A stretch of DNA of 64,000 nucleotides from assembly GCF_900104745.1 (NCBI RefSeq), contig NZ_LT629732.1, positions 310,001-374,000 on the forward strand, written 5' to 3'. This document shows, one piece after another, positions 34,348 through 42,541 of this stretch. The position numbers were made by a program, and so were the translations under genes. The notes beneath the pieces are model-generated. The model was not told the DNA's origin and searched no databases. It saw only the letters and a list, made by a program, of their open reading frames with translations. Positions within the stretch are counted from its first letter, which is position 1. The number at the start of each line of letters is the position of its first letter. The stretch is from Actinopolymorpha singaporensis (GTDB taxonomy: Bacteria; Actinomycetota; Actinomycetes; Propionibacteriales; Actinopolymorphaceae).

Positions 34348-34941
34348 TCACGGCGTCCAGCGGGGATCACGGCCGCTGAGCGCCAGCACCTTGTCCAGTT
34401 CGCTCGCGGTGTCCGGCACCTCCACGGCCGCGCCGAACAGGCCCATCTCGCGCGCCTGGTCCGCCGACCGGGCCGTCGCGTCGTACGCGGCCCGCGCCAC
34501 GTCGTCCGGGCAGTCCAGGCGCTGTCCGGTCGCCCTGGCCAGGTCCCAGCCGTGCAGGACGAGTTCGCCGAACAGCATCTGCGCCACGAAGTCGGCCGGG
34601 AGCTCGGTGTCGCCGCCCATCCGTGTGGTCCCGCCCTCCGCGCCCGGTTCACCCCAGGCGGCGACCGCCCGATCCAGCTGGGCGTCGTAGGCCTTCGCCC
34701 AGTCGCCGTGCAGGAAGTCGTGGTCCGGCGCCATGATCGCCGGGTCGGGCAGATCGGCGACGGTTCGCTTGCGGGCGCTGAGTTCACTGACGTGGCCGGT
34801 CCACAGGATCAGGTGGTTGAGCAGTGCCCGTACGTCGTACTCCGTGCACGGTGTCGGCGACCCGAGCTGTCCGGGTCGTACGCCGCGGACGACGGTGATC
34901 GCGGACCGGGCGGCCCGAGCCATCAGCGGCTGGATCCTCAT
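34348..34941 (-). CDS. TIGR03086/DinB-like metal-binding protein
   Basis: 197 residues of the mycothiol-dependent maleylpyruvate isomerase N-terminal/DinB superfamily. TPCTEYDVRALLNHLILWTG (first His), the middle HDFLHGDW, and LHGWDLARATG (third His) supply the three-His metal site of this four-helix fold. GAAGGGAC precedes the ATG. In mycothiol-producing actinobacteria such proteins are thiol-dependent transferases; the exact reaction is unknown here. Confidence 0.82.
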   Translation of the reverse strand: MRIQPLMARAARSAITVVRGVRPGQLGSPTPCTEYDVRALLNHLILWTGHVSELSARKRTVADLPDPAIMAPDHDFLHGDWAKAYDAQLDRAVAAWGEPGAEGGTTRMGGDTELPADFVAQMLFGELVLHGWDLARATGQRLDCPDDVARAAYDATARSADQAREMGLFGAAVEVPDTASELDKVLALSGRDPRWTP

Positions 34942-35106
34942 CGCTGTCCCTTCACTCGTTCGCCGATGCCGGATCGGCGGTTGCCAGTCGACGCGGGTCA
35001 GTCAACCCGGGCCGGTCGGTGCCGGTCTTGAAGAAACGCGACCGTCGTGGAGCAGGTGCCGGACGGGGGTCACGTGCGGTGCCGGCCCCCGTTCTAGGCT
35101 CGCGGC

Positions 35107-35952
35107 GTGAAGGGATCCGCACCGGTGCAGGGGTTGCACAGCACGCGCGGGATCCTGCACGCCCGGGAGGGTCTGCGGCGGTTCGAGCTGCGCCGGCGGC
35201 TGCCCTCACCCGCGGTGGCCGGGCTGGTGTCGCACTACTGGATCGTGTGCTGGGACCTGCGCGGGCAGCCGCCGCACACCCAGCGCGTCCTCTCGTACCC
35301 CTGTGTCAACCTCGTCTTCCAGGCCGACCGCAGCCGGGTCGCCGGGGTGCTGCGCACCCCTCATCCGCAGCGGCTCGCCGGTGCCGGTCGGGTGCTCGGC
35401 GTGATGTTCCGGCCGGGTGGGTTCCGGCCGCTGCTGGGCCGTTCGGTGGCGACGATCACCGACCGGTTCCTGCCGCTCGCCGAGGTCTTCGGCGTCGAGG
35501 GAGACGAGGCGGCCGCCGCTGTGGCGGCCGCACCGGACGACGACGGCATGGTCGCGGCGGCGGAGGAGTTCCTCGCCCGGCATGTCGCCCGCATCCGCGA
35601 GGGGGACGCCTCGACGCTGCCGGTCGCCGAGCGGGTGGCCGAGCTGGTCGACGTGGTGGCCGCCGATCCGTCGATCCTGCGGGTCGACCAGCTCGCCACC
35701 CGGGTCGGGCTCGGCATCCGGGCGCTGCAGCGCCTGTGTGCGGAGTACGCCGGAGTGGGACCGAAGTGGGTCATTCGGCGCTACCGTCTGCACGAGGCCG
35801 TCCAGCGCGCGGCCGAGGACCACGACCCGGACTGGGTACGCCTCGCCGCCGACCTCGGCTACAGCGACCAGGCGCACCTGGTCCGCGACTTCACCGCGGC
35901 CACCGGGCAGTCGCCGACGCGTTACGCCCGTGCGACCCGGCTCGGGAGCTGA
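35107..35952 (+). CDS. AraC-family transcriptional regulator
   Basis: 281 residues. N-terminal sensor-like domain (SHYWIVCWDLRG, VLGVMFRPGGFRPLL) then two C-terminal AraC helix-turn-helices: RVDQLATRVGLGIRALQRLC and LAADLGYSDQAHLVRDF with the ending TGQSPTRYAR. TAGGCT (35095-35100) ends six bases before GTG 35107, suggesting a leaderless mRNA. It is followed by map, 43 bases on. Target unknown. Confidence 0.87.
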   Translation: MKGSAPVQGLHSTRGILHAREGLRRFELRRRLPSPAVAGLVSHYWIVCWDLRGQPPHTQRVLSYPCVNLVFQADRSRVAGVLRTPHPQRLAGAGRVLGVMFRPGGFRPLLGRSVATITDRFLPLAEVFGVEGDEAAAAVAAAPDDDGMVAAAEEFLARHVARIREGDASTLPVAERVAELVDVVAADPSILRVDQLATRVGLGIRALQRLCAEYAGVGPKWVIRRYRLHEAVQRAAEDHDPDWVRLAADLGYSDQAHLVRDFTAATGQSPTRYARATRLGS

Positions 35953-35995
35953 CCAGGGCCGGCACCCACCAGGACCAACGGATGGACGGAAGAGC

Positions 35996-36766
35996 ATGGT
36001 CGAACTCAAGACCGCGAACGAGATCGCCGCGATGCGGGCAGCCGGCCGGGTCGTCGCGCAGGCGCTGGCCGCCTGCGCGGAGGCCGCCGCACCCGGCGTT
36101 CCTCTCCGCGACCTCGACGAGGTGGCCCGAGGCGTGCTCGCGGCCGCCGGCGCGCGGTCGTCGTTCCTCGACTACCACCCGCACTTCGCGCCCACGCCCT
36201 TCCCCGCCGTCCTGATCACGTCGGTGAACGACGTGATCGTGCACGGGATCCCGGACGACTACCGCCTCGTGGACGGCGACCTGCTGAGCATCGACTTCGG
36301 CGCCGAGCTCGACGGCTTCCACGGTGACGCGGCCACCAGCCTGGTGGTGGGGACGGCGGCCGATCCCGCGGACGAGAAGCTGATCGCGACCACCCGGGCC
36401 GCCCTGGACGCCGGCATCGCCGCCGCGACGGCGGGCAACCGGATCGGCGACATCTCCCACGCCATCGGGCGGATCGGCCGGGACGCCGGGTACGGCATTC
36501 CCGCCGACTTCGGCGGGCACGGAATCGGCCGGCAGATGCACGAGCCGCCGTCGGTGCCCAACGAGGGCCGGCCCGGACGCGGCTTCCCGCTGCGGCCGGG
36601 ACTGGTGATCGCGATCGAGCCGATGTTCATCTCCGGTGGCCACGACGGCTACCACGCCGCGCGGGACGGCTGGGCGCTGTGCACCGACGACCGCAGCCGG
36701 GCCGCGCACGTGGAGCACAGCGTGGCGATCACCGAGGACGGCCCGGTGGTGCTCACCCTTCCCTGA
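35996..36766 (+). CDS. map: type I methionine aminopeptidase
   Basis: 256 residues; removes the initiator Met from nascent proteins. Pita-bread fold with all five metal ligands: SIDFGAELDGFHGDAA (two Asp), GGHGIGRQMHE (His), AIEPMFI (Glu) and EHSVAITEDG (Glu). Short, without the SH3-motif N-terminal extension, so a housekeeping-type or second paralogue. Not next to the ribosomal protein/adk cluster, so it is probably an additional copy (inference). Confidence 0.92.
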   Translation: MVELKTANEIAAMRAAGRVVAQALAACAEAAAPGVPLRDLDEVARGVLAAAGARSSFLDYHPHFAPTPFPAVLITSVNDVIVHGIPDDYRLVDGDLLSIDFGAELDGFHGDAATSLVVGTAADPADEKLIATTRAALDAGIAAATAGNRIGDISHAIGRIGRDAGYGIPADFGGHGIGRQMHEPPSVPNEGRPGRGFPLRPGLVIAIEPMFISGGHDGYHAARDGWALCTDDRSRAAHVEHSVAITEDGPVVLTLP

Positions 36767-36807
36767 CCGCCGGGGCGACCGGGGACACTCGGCTCACTCG
36801 GCCGCGC

Positions 36808-38424
36808 TCAGCCCACCGTGACCTCGATCGTGTGGTAGCCGGAGGCGCCGTTCGGCGCGGGCGGGGCGACCGCCGCGGCCTGCACCTGCCCGGTGCCGTC
36901 GAACGCCCGCACCTGCACCCGGTGCGTACCCGTCGGCGCCTGCCAGGTCCAGGTCCACTGCCGCCAGGAGTCCCTGGTCGGCTGCCCGGCCAGCCGCGCG
37001 ACCTGCCAGGGGCCGCCGCCTGCGCGGACCTCGACCCGGGAGATGCCGCGGTGCTGGGCCCAGGCCACCCCGGCGACGGTGACCGCGCCCGCCGGCACGT
37101 TCGCACCGCTCGCCGGTACGTCGATCCGGGAGGCGGTCTTGATCGGCCCCCGCTCCGACCAGCCGCGGGTCGTCCAGTACGCCTGGAACCGGTCGAACCT
37201 CGTCACCTCGATGTCGACCACCCACTTGGTGGCCGAGACGTAGCCGTACAGGCCCGGCACCACCATCCGCACCGGGAAACCGTGCTCCAGCGGCAGCGGC
37301 GCGCCGTTCATCCCGAACGCCAGCATCGCCGGCCTGCCGTCGGTGAGCGCCGACAACGGCGTGCCGCACGTCCAGCCGTCCGCCGACGTCGACTTCACCG
37401 CGTCCGCGCCGGGCCGGACGCGGGCCTCCCTCAGCAGGTCGGACAGGAGTACGCCGGTCCACAGCGCATTGCCGGCAAGATCCCCGCCGACCTCGTTGCT
37501 CACGCAGGTCAGCGTCACCCAACGGTGCACGATCCGCCGGCTGCGCAGGTCGGCGACGGTGAGGTCGAGCGGGTGGTCGACCAGGCCGTGGATGCGCAAC
37601 CGCCAGGTCGCCGGGTCGACCACGGGCACCGACAGCGCGGTGTCGATGCGGTAGAAGACGTCGTTCGGAGTACGCCACGGGGTCAGGTCGCGGATGTGCA
37701 GATCGGCACCGGGTGGTACGGCCGTGGTGGGCGGACGCGGCACCGGGAACGACGCCCGCGCGTCGGCCACCGCCCCTCGCCGGCGCAGCAGCAAGGAGCC
37801 CGCACCGGCGGCGGCCAGCGAGGCGGCGACGACCAGCCCGCCCCGCAGCAACAGGTCCCGCCGCCCCTGCGCCGCTGCCGTCTGCGCCGTTGTCCCCCCT
37901 GTGGTCTGCCCTGCCGGCTGCGGCCGTTCGACGGCACGCAACGCCCAGGCGAGGACGCCGCCGGCCGTGAGTGCGGCGAGCACCGACGGAACGACCGCGG
38001 CCGCTCCCGCGTCCGGGCGGCTGGCCGCGGCCAGCGCCCCGACCAGGCCGAGCACGCCGAAGACCACCCAGCCGAGCGGGCGTCGCCAACCGCCGGCCAG
38101 GCCGGCGAGCGCGCCGAGCGCCACGACGAGCACCACGATGCCGGTGACCAGCACGGGCTTGTCGGCGGTGCCGAGAGTCCGGATGCCGAACTCACGTACG
38201 GACGCCGGGATGACGTCGATGAACCCCGCACCGACCGCCACGACCGGCGCGGACCGGGGCTCGGCGATCAGCCCGGCAGCGAGTTGGGCGATGGCCAGCC
38301 CCGCGCCGGCCGCGACGACACCGGCACCCGCCGCCCACGCACGAAAACCCGGTCGCGGCTCCGAACCGATTCCCGAACCGTTTCCCGAACCGGGACCAGG
38401 ACCGCCAGGCCCGGAGTCCGTCAT
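36808..38424 (-). CDS. membrane-anchored molybdopterin oxidoreductase, sulfite-oxidase family
   Basis: About 538 residues. Four to five membrane helices in the first 210 residues are followed by a periplasm-facing sulfite-oxidase-type Mo domain (about 270-430). It carries the pterin-ligating Cys in TLTCVSNEVGGDLAGNALWT and the dimerisation strand HGFPVRMVVPGLYGY, then a C-terminal Ig-like Mo-co dimerisation domain (SRVEVRAGGGPW). Actinobacterial homologues lack a haem domain and their substrate is not known. ATG 38424 follows AGGA; another ATG lies two codons upstream. No signal for cofactor or haem partners nearby. Confidence 0.85.
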   Translation of the reverse strand: MTDSGPGGPGPGSGNGSGIGSEPRPGFRAWAAGAGVVAAGAGLAIAQLAAGLIAEPRSAPVVAVGAGFIDVIPASVREFGIRTLGTADKPVLVTGIVVLVVALGALAGLAGGWRRPLGWVVFGVLGLVGALAAASRPDAGAAAVVPSVLAALTAGGVLAWALRAVERPQPAGQTTGGTTAQTAAAQGRRDLLLRGGLVVAASLAAAGAGSLLLRRRGAVADARASFPVPRPPTTAVPPGADLHIRDLTPWRTPNDVFYRIDTALSVPVVDPATWRLRIHGLVDHPLDLTVADLRSRRIVHRWVTLTCVSNEVGGDLAGNALWTGVLLSDLLREARVRPGADAVKSTSADGWTCGTPLSALTDGRPAMLAFGMNGAPLPLEHGFPVRMVVPGLYGYVSATKWVVDIEVTRFDRFQAYWTTRGWSERGPIKTASRIDVPASGANVPAGAVTVAGVAWAQHRGISRVEVRAGGGPWQVARLAGQPTRDSWRQWTWTWQAPTGTHRVQVRAFDGTGQVQAAAVAPPAPNGASGYHTIEVTVG

Positions 38425-38560
38425 CCCCATCCTGGAATCTTCGCCCCGCCCACTCCGTCTGGCCAGCACAGGGGGCGCACGGGGTGGAAGAGTTCGGAAT
38501 CCGTGACCACCCGGAGCAGCTGGGTCTTGGCCTGCGGACAGCCCCTGTGCACGGCGGCGC

Positions 38561-38650
38561 TCAGCCCCGGCTGACCGCCGCCACGACGACGATCGCCACC
38601 AGGAGCAGGAGCACGCCGGGGATCACCAACCGCCGGTACCGAGGATGCAC
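38561..38650 (-). CDS. 29-residue single-helix membrane microprotein
   Basis: GTG 38650 to TGA encodes MHPRYRRLVIPGVLLLLVAI followed by VVVAAVSRG: a basic N-terminus, one uninterrupted membrane helix and a short tail. It starts 10 bases after the thpR stop on the same strand. No clear ribosome site, so it would depend on coupling. Composition is far from random frames here, but function is unknown. Confidence 0.4.
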   Translation of the reverse strand: MHPRYRRLVIPGVLLLLVAIVVVAAVSRG

Positions 38651-38660
38651 GTCTGGGAGG

Positions 38661-39266
38661 CTACCCCTCCGCGGTCCTGGGGTCGGACGGGCCGGTGAGC
38701 GGCCAGTCGGCGACCGTCTCGTACCGCGAGTGCCGGCCCTCGCCCTGACCGAGGTGGGAGGCCACGAGTTCGAGCCGGTCGGCGACCCACTCCGGTCCGG
38801 CGTAGCCGGCGAGCGTGGCCGTCACCTGCCGTACGTCGGCTGGTTCGCGCAGCCGGGCGAGAGTCAGGTGGGGCCTGAACCGCCCTTCGCGTACGTCCAG
38901 ACCGCAGCGGCGGGCAGCGGCCGACACCGAACCCGCCAGCGCCCGCAACGGGCGCAGGTCACCGTCGATCCCGGCCCACAGAACCCTCGCCCGGCGGGCC
39001 GAGCCGAAGCCCCCGCCACCGGCGACTCGAAGCCGGAGCGGCGGGCACCGTCCGGCGGCCCGCCCAAGACGACGGTGGAGGTCGCCGCGGGCGGAGTCCG
39101 GCACCCCACCCAGGAAGGCCAGGGTGAGGTGCCACTGCTCCCGCAGCGACCAGCGAAAGTTGTCGTCCGGCCCGTCCGACGTCAACCGCTCGCGGACCCG
39201 GGCGACCTCGCCGGCCAGGTCGTCGAGCACCGCGGGCGGCGGGACCACCGCGACGAACAACCTCAT
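38661..39266 (-). CDS. thpR: RNA 2',3'-cyclic phosphodiesterase (2'-5' RNA ligase family)
   Basis: 201 residues. Both catalytic HxTx tetrapeptides are present: HLTLAFLG near residue 46 and HLTLARL near residue 135, with MRLFVAVVPPP at the start. Enzymes of this 2H family open 2',3'-cyclic phosphates at RNA ends. It ends next to the microprotein above and begins 16 bases after the MFS stop, so it may be the last gene of the marR-MFS operon. Confidence 0.87.
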   Translation of the reverse strand: MRLFVAVVPPPAVLDDLAGEVARVRERLTSDGPDDNFRWSLREQWHLTLAFLGGVPDSARGDLHRRLGRAAGRCPPLRLRVAGGGGFGSARRARVLWAGIDGDLRPLRALAGSVSAAARRCGLDVREGRFRPHLTLARLREPADVRQVTATLAGYAGPEWVADRLELVASHLGQGEGRHSRYETVADWPLTGPSDPRTAEG

Positions 39267-39282
39267 CAGCTCACCGCGCCGA

Positions 39283-41001
39283 CTACAGCGCCGAGGACCG
39301 TCCGGGCTCGCCGTGCAGGGGACGGCGCGCCGAGACCCTGGGCCGCCCCGGCCGCACGGCCTGCGGTGTCGGGGCCGAGCAGCGAGTGGTGGCGACCGAA
39401 CTCCATGCCGGCACTCTCTCACCGGCCGGCACCGATGTGTGGCGCACCGCCGGTTGGGCCGGCACGACCGAGGTACGCCGGTACTCGTCGGCGGGTCCGG
39501 ACCGGCGTACGCCGTCGTGGTGTGCGTTCGGCCCGACGTCCGGCGTGCTGCCGTCGCCGCGCAGGTCGTCCGGACCGGCCGGCCCGCCGGCCCCGGCGCG
39601 TACTCCTACCGGTTCGGCCCTCCCGGGCTCGGTCTCCACCGGCTCGGCTTCGATCGGGCGTTCCCGGGTGACCACCTCGCCCTCGGCGCCACCTTCCGGT
39701 GCGGCGGCGTCGGCCGGCAGTCCCCCACCGGCCGCCTCCGGCCGGGCCTGGGTCCACCAGATGTGCAGGTGCGGCCGCGGACGCAGGTGCGCCCGCATCA
39801 CCAGCCCCTGCCGGCGGGTCAGGATCAGCGCGGCGCCGAGCGTGCCGAGCAGGCTGATCAGTCCACCGCCGATGAGGGTCCACCGGGCGCCGAAGGTCTG
39901 GCCGACCCAGCCCACGATCGGCGCACCGAACGGGGTGCTGCCGATGAACACCATGCTGTAGAGCGAGATCACCCGCCCACGCATCTCCGGGCTGACCGAC
40001 AACTGCATCATCGCGTTCGCAGCGGTGATCATGGTCAGCTGCGCGAACCCGAGGAACGGCAGCATGAGGGCGAAGGTGAGATAGGTCGGTGCCAGGCCGT
40101 TCAGCGCCTCCAGGATCCCGAAGATCACCGCGGCGACGAGAACGATCCGCAGCCGCGGCCGTCCGGTGCGGGCGGCGCGCAGGGCGCCGATCACGGCACC
40201 GACCGCGACGATCGAGCCCAGAACGCCGTACTCACCAGCGCCCTTGCCGAACACCTCGGTGGCCATCAGGGCACTGGTCATCTGGAAGTTCAGGCCGAAG
40301 CAGCCGACGAAGAAGACGACCCACAGCACGAGCATCAGGTCCGGCCGGCCGCGCACGTAACGGACCCCATCGCGCAGCATGCCGGGCTTGCGCGGGACAG
40401 CTGGGGCCGAGTGGAGTTCGGAGGAACGCATCCGGGACAGGGCGAGGATGGTCGCGCTGTAGGTGATCGCGTTGATCAGGATCACCCAGCCGGTGCCGAC
40501 CAGGACGATCAGGAAACCGGCCACCGCGGGCCCGATGACCCGGGCGCCGTTGAACGACGCGGAGTTCAGGCCGACGGCGTTGGGCAGGTCCTCCCTGCCC
40601 ACCATCTCCACCACGAACGACTGCCGCGCGGGGTTGTCGACCGCACTGGCGACGCCGAACAGGAACGCGATGAGGTAGACGTGCCACACGGTGACCACAC
40701 CGGTGAGGTCGAGCAGGGCAAGCGCGGCGGCGGTGACGCCCATCGCGACCTGGGTGCACTGCAGCACCTTGCGCTTGGAGAAGCGGTCGGCGATCAGCCC
40801 ACCGAACGGTGCGACCAGCAAGAACGGAAGGAACTGCAGGCCGGTGGTGATGCCGAGGGCGGTGCCGCTGTTGTGGGTGAGCTCGAGGACGAGCCAGTCC
40901 TGGGCGACTCGCTGCAGCCAGGTGCCGATGTTGGAGACTGCCGAGCCGGCTGCGTAGAGACGGTAGTTGCGATTCCGGAGGGATCGGAACGTCTCGATCA
41001 C
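39283..41001 (-). CDS. MFS transporter, DHA3/enterobactin-exporter type, with long C-terminal tail
   Basis: 572 residues. Twelve helices in the first 410 residues, beginning ETFRSLRNRNYRLYAAGSAV and GLIADRFSKRKVL (motif A), as in EntS/MFS_3 exporters. The remaining 150 residues are disordered and Pro/Glu/Arg-rich. GTG 41001 overlaps the marR stop (GTGA), so it is translated with the repressor gene. Likely a repressor-controlled efflux pump. Confidence 0.86.
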   Translation of the reverse strand: MIETFRSLRNRNYRLYAAGSAVSNIGTWLQRVAQDWLVLELTHNSGTALGITTGLQFLPFLLVAPFGGLIADRFSKRKVLQCTQVAMGVTAAALALLDLTGVVTVWHVYLIAFLFGVASAVDNPARQSFVVEMVGREDLPNAVGLNSASFNGARVIGPAVAGFLIVLVGTGWVILINAITYSATILALSRMRSSELHSAPAVPRKPGMLRDGVRYVRGRPDLMLVLWVVFFVGCFGLNFQMTSALMATEVFGKGAGEYGVLGSIVAVGAVIGALRAARTGRPRLRIVLVAAVIFGILEALNGLAPTYLTFALMLPFLGFAQLTMITAANAMMQLSVSPEMRGRVISLYSMVFIGSTPFGAPIVGWVGQTFGARWTLIGGGLISLLGTLGAALILTRRQGLVMRAHLRPRPHLHIWWTQARPEAAGGGLPADAAAPEGGAEGEVVTRERPIEAEPVETEPGRAEPVGVRAGAGGPAGPDDLRGDGSTPDVGPNAHHDGVRRSGPADEYRRTSVVPAQPAVRHTSVPAGERVPAWSSVATTRCSAPTPQAVRPGRPRVSARRPLHGEPGRSSAL

Positions 41002-41444
41002 GCTGCGGCCAGCCTTTCCAGGATCGGCGCCGCCTGGCGCAGGATCTCTTTCTCGTCGGGGGACAGTTCGCGCAGACGCTGGGCCAGCCACGCGTCGCGT
41101 CGCTTGCGGTCTTCGGCGAGGATGCGTCGTCCTTCGTCGGCCAGCCGGACCACCACCTGGCGCCCGTCGGTGGGGTGCGCCTCACGCACCGCGAGACCGA
41201 GGGCTTCCAGCGAGCTCACCGTGCGGGTGGTCGACGGGGGCCGCACCTTTTCCAGGGCGGCGATCTCACCGATCGTCAACGCACCGTGACGGTTGACGGT
41301 GGACATCACACCGAGCTGGTTCGCCGTGAGCTGGTGGTCGGCGGCGCGCTGGTTTCGCAGCCGACGGGACAACCGCATCACCGAAATCCGCAACACACTT
41401 GCGAGGCCCGCGTCAGACTTCACGGGCAAGGTTGATGACGGCAT
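40998..41444 (-). CDS. MarR-family transcriptional regulator
   Basis: 148 residues. The winged helix LTIGEIAALEKVRPPSTTRT followed by VSSLEALGLAVREAHPTDGR and the wing RQVVVRLADEG match MarR. The ATG is preceded by no ribosome site, and a TAATGA -10 element lies close by, so the mRNA is probably leaderless or nearly so. Upstream GTTAGC/GCTAAC repeats are the likely operator, giving autoregulated control of the coupled MFS pump. Confidence 0.88.
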   Translation of the reverse strand: MPSSTLPVKSDAGLASVLRISVMRLSRRLRNQRAADHQLTANQLGVMSTVNRHGALTIGEIAALEKVRPPSTTRTVSSLEALGLAVREAHPTDGRQVVVRLADEGRRILAEDRKRRDAWLAQRLRELSPDEKEILRQAAPILERLAAA

Positions 41445-41448
41445 GAAA

Positions 41449-41476
41449 GTTAGCGTACCTCATTACCCTTGCTAAC
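41449..41476. promoter_or_regulatory. marR promoter-operator with GTTAGC-N16-GCTAAC
   Basis: The inverted repeat GTTAGC (41449-41454) and GCTAAC (41471-41476) brackets a minus-strand TAATGA -10 element (41465-41460) five bases before the marR start codon. This is a compact, AT-richer site typical of autoregulated MarR operons. Confidence 0.5.
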
Positions 41477-41655
41477 GACCACCCGGCCGCGAGCATTCCC
41501 GTATGCAGGTAAGCGATCCTGCCCGGGCAAGCGCTATCCGACCGTGGATATGGTTACGTTCCCACATCGTGGACGGGCACCACAGCCATACGGGGTGGCA
41601 GGCTTCGCGAACGCCGCCGAACGCCGCATCCCGCGCGTTTGCGGACAAGCGGCCA

Positions 41656-41692
41656 GGCGAGCGGAGGGGCGAGCGGAGGGGCGAGCGGGCCA
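41656..41692. repeat. short direct repeats GAGCGGAGGGGC downstream of the SDR gene
   Basis: Two full and one partial copy of a 12-base G-rich unit lie in the gap between the SDR stop and marR. No function assigned; the gap otherwise contains no gene. Confidence 0.4.
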
Positions 41693-41700
41693 CGGGCGGG

Positions 41701-42474
41701 TCAGGTGACGGAGAAGCCGCCGTCGACGAAGATCGCCTGCCCCGTCACGTAGTCCGCGGCGTCGCTGGCGAGGAACACCGAGACTCCCGCGAAGTCGGCG
41801 GGTTCGCCGTTGCGGCCGACCATCGTCCGGGCGGCCAGCGCCTGCTCGCGCTCGGGATCGTTCATCACCGCCTCGGTGAGCGGCGTGCGGACGAAGCCCG
41901 GGACGATCGCGTTGCACCGCACACCCTGCGCCGACCAGGCCTCTGCCTGGGACCGGGTGAGGGCGAGCACCCCGGCCTTTGACACGCCGTACCCGCCGCT
42001 GTTGCCGAACGCCCGGATCGACTGCTGCGAACCGACGTTGATGATCCGTCCCCACCCGCGGGCGGCCATCGCCGGGCCGAACCGCTGGCCGAGCAGGAAC
42101 GCGGCGTCGAGGTTGACCGCCAGCGTGCGGTCCCAGTCGGCGGGAGTGAGCTCGGCCAGCGGCGGGCGGAGGTTGACCCCGGCCGCGTGCACCACGATGT
42201 CGGGCTCCCCGAACACCGCGACCGCCTCGTCGGCGGCCCGGAACACCTCGGCACGGACCCCGAGGTCGGCCTGCACGTGCGCGGCCTGGCAGCCGGCCCG
42301 GCGCAGAGCCGCCACCGTCTCCAGCAGCGGGGGCTCCCGCCGGGCGACCACCACCACGTCGGCACCGGCCCGGGCCAGTGCCCCGGCGATCGCGCCCCCG
42401 ATCCCCGAGCTTCCACCGGTGATCAGGGCCACCCGGCCGTGCAGCGAGAACAGACCTTCCACGTAACCCGGCAT
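41701..42474 (-). CDS. short-chain dehydrogenase/reductase
   Basis: 257 residues, classical SDR. Cofactor loop TGGSSGIGGAIA, catalytic Ser in NVGSQQSIRAF and YGVSK (Tyr-x-x-x-Lys), and the C-terminal FLASDAADYVTGQAIFVDGG. The Arg-rich VVVVARREPP after strand 2 suggests NADP use. FabG/gluconate-5-dehydrogenase-like; substrate unknown. ATG 42474 begins MPGYVEGLFSLHGRVALITG. Confidence 0.88.
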   Translation of the reverse strand: MPGYVEGLFSLHGRVALITGGSSGIGGAIAGALARAGADVVVVARREPPLLETVAALRRAGCQAAHVQADLGVRAEVFRAADEAVAVFGEPDIVVHAAGVNLRPPLAELTPADWDRTLAVNLDAAFLLGQRFGPAMAARGWGRIINVGSQQSIRAFGNSGGYGVSKAGVLALTRSQAEAWSAQGVRCNAIVPGFVRTPLTEAVMNDPEREQALAARTMVGRNGEPADFAGVSVFLASDAADYVTGQAIFVDGGFSVT

Positions 42475-42541
42475 GGGCACAGTGTCCCGTAACCTCCCTG
42501 CTCGCGCAGGACCGGACTGTCCGGATCCGGCGGCGCGGCCC

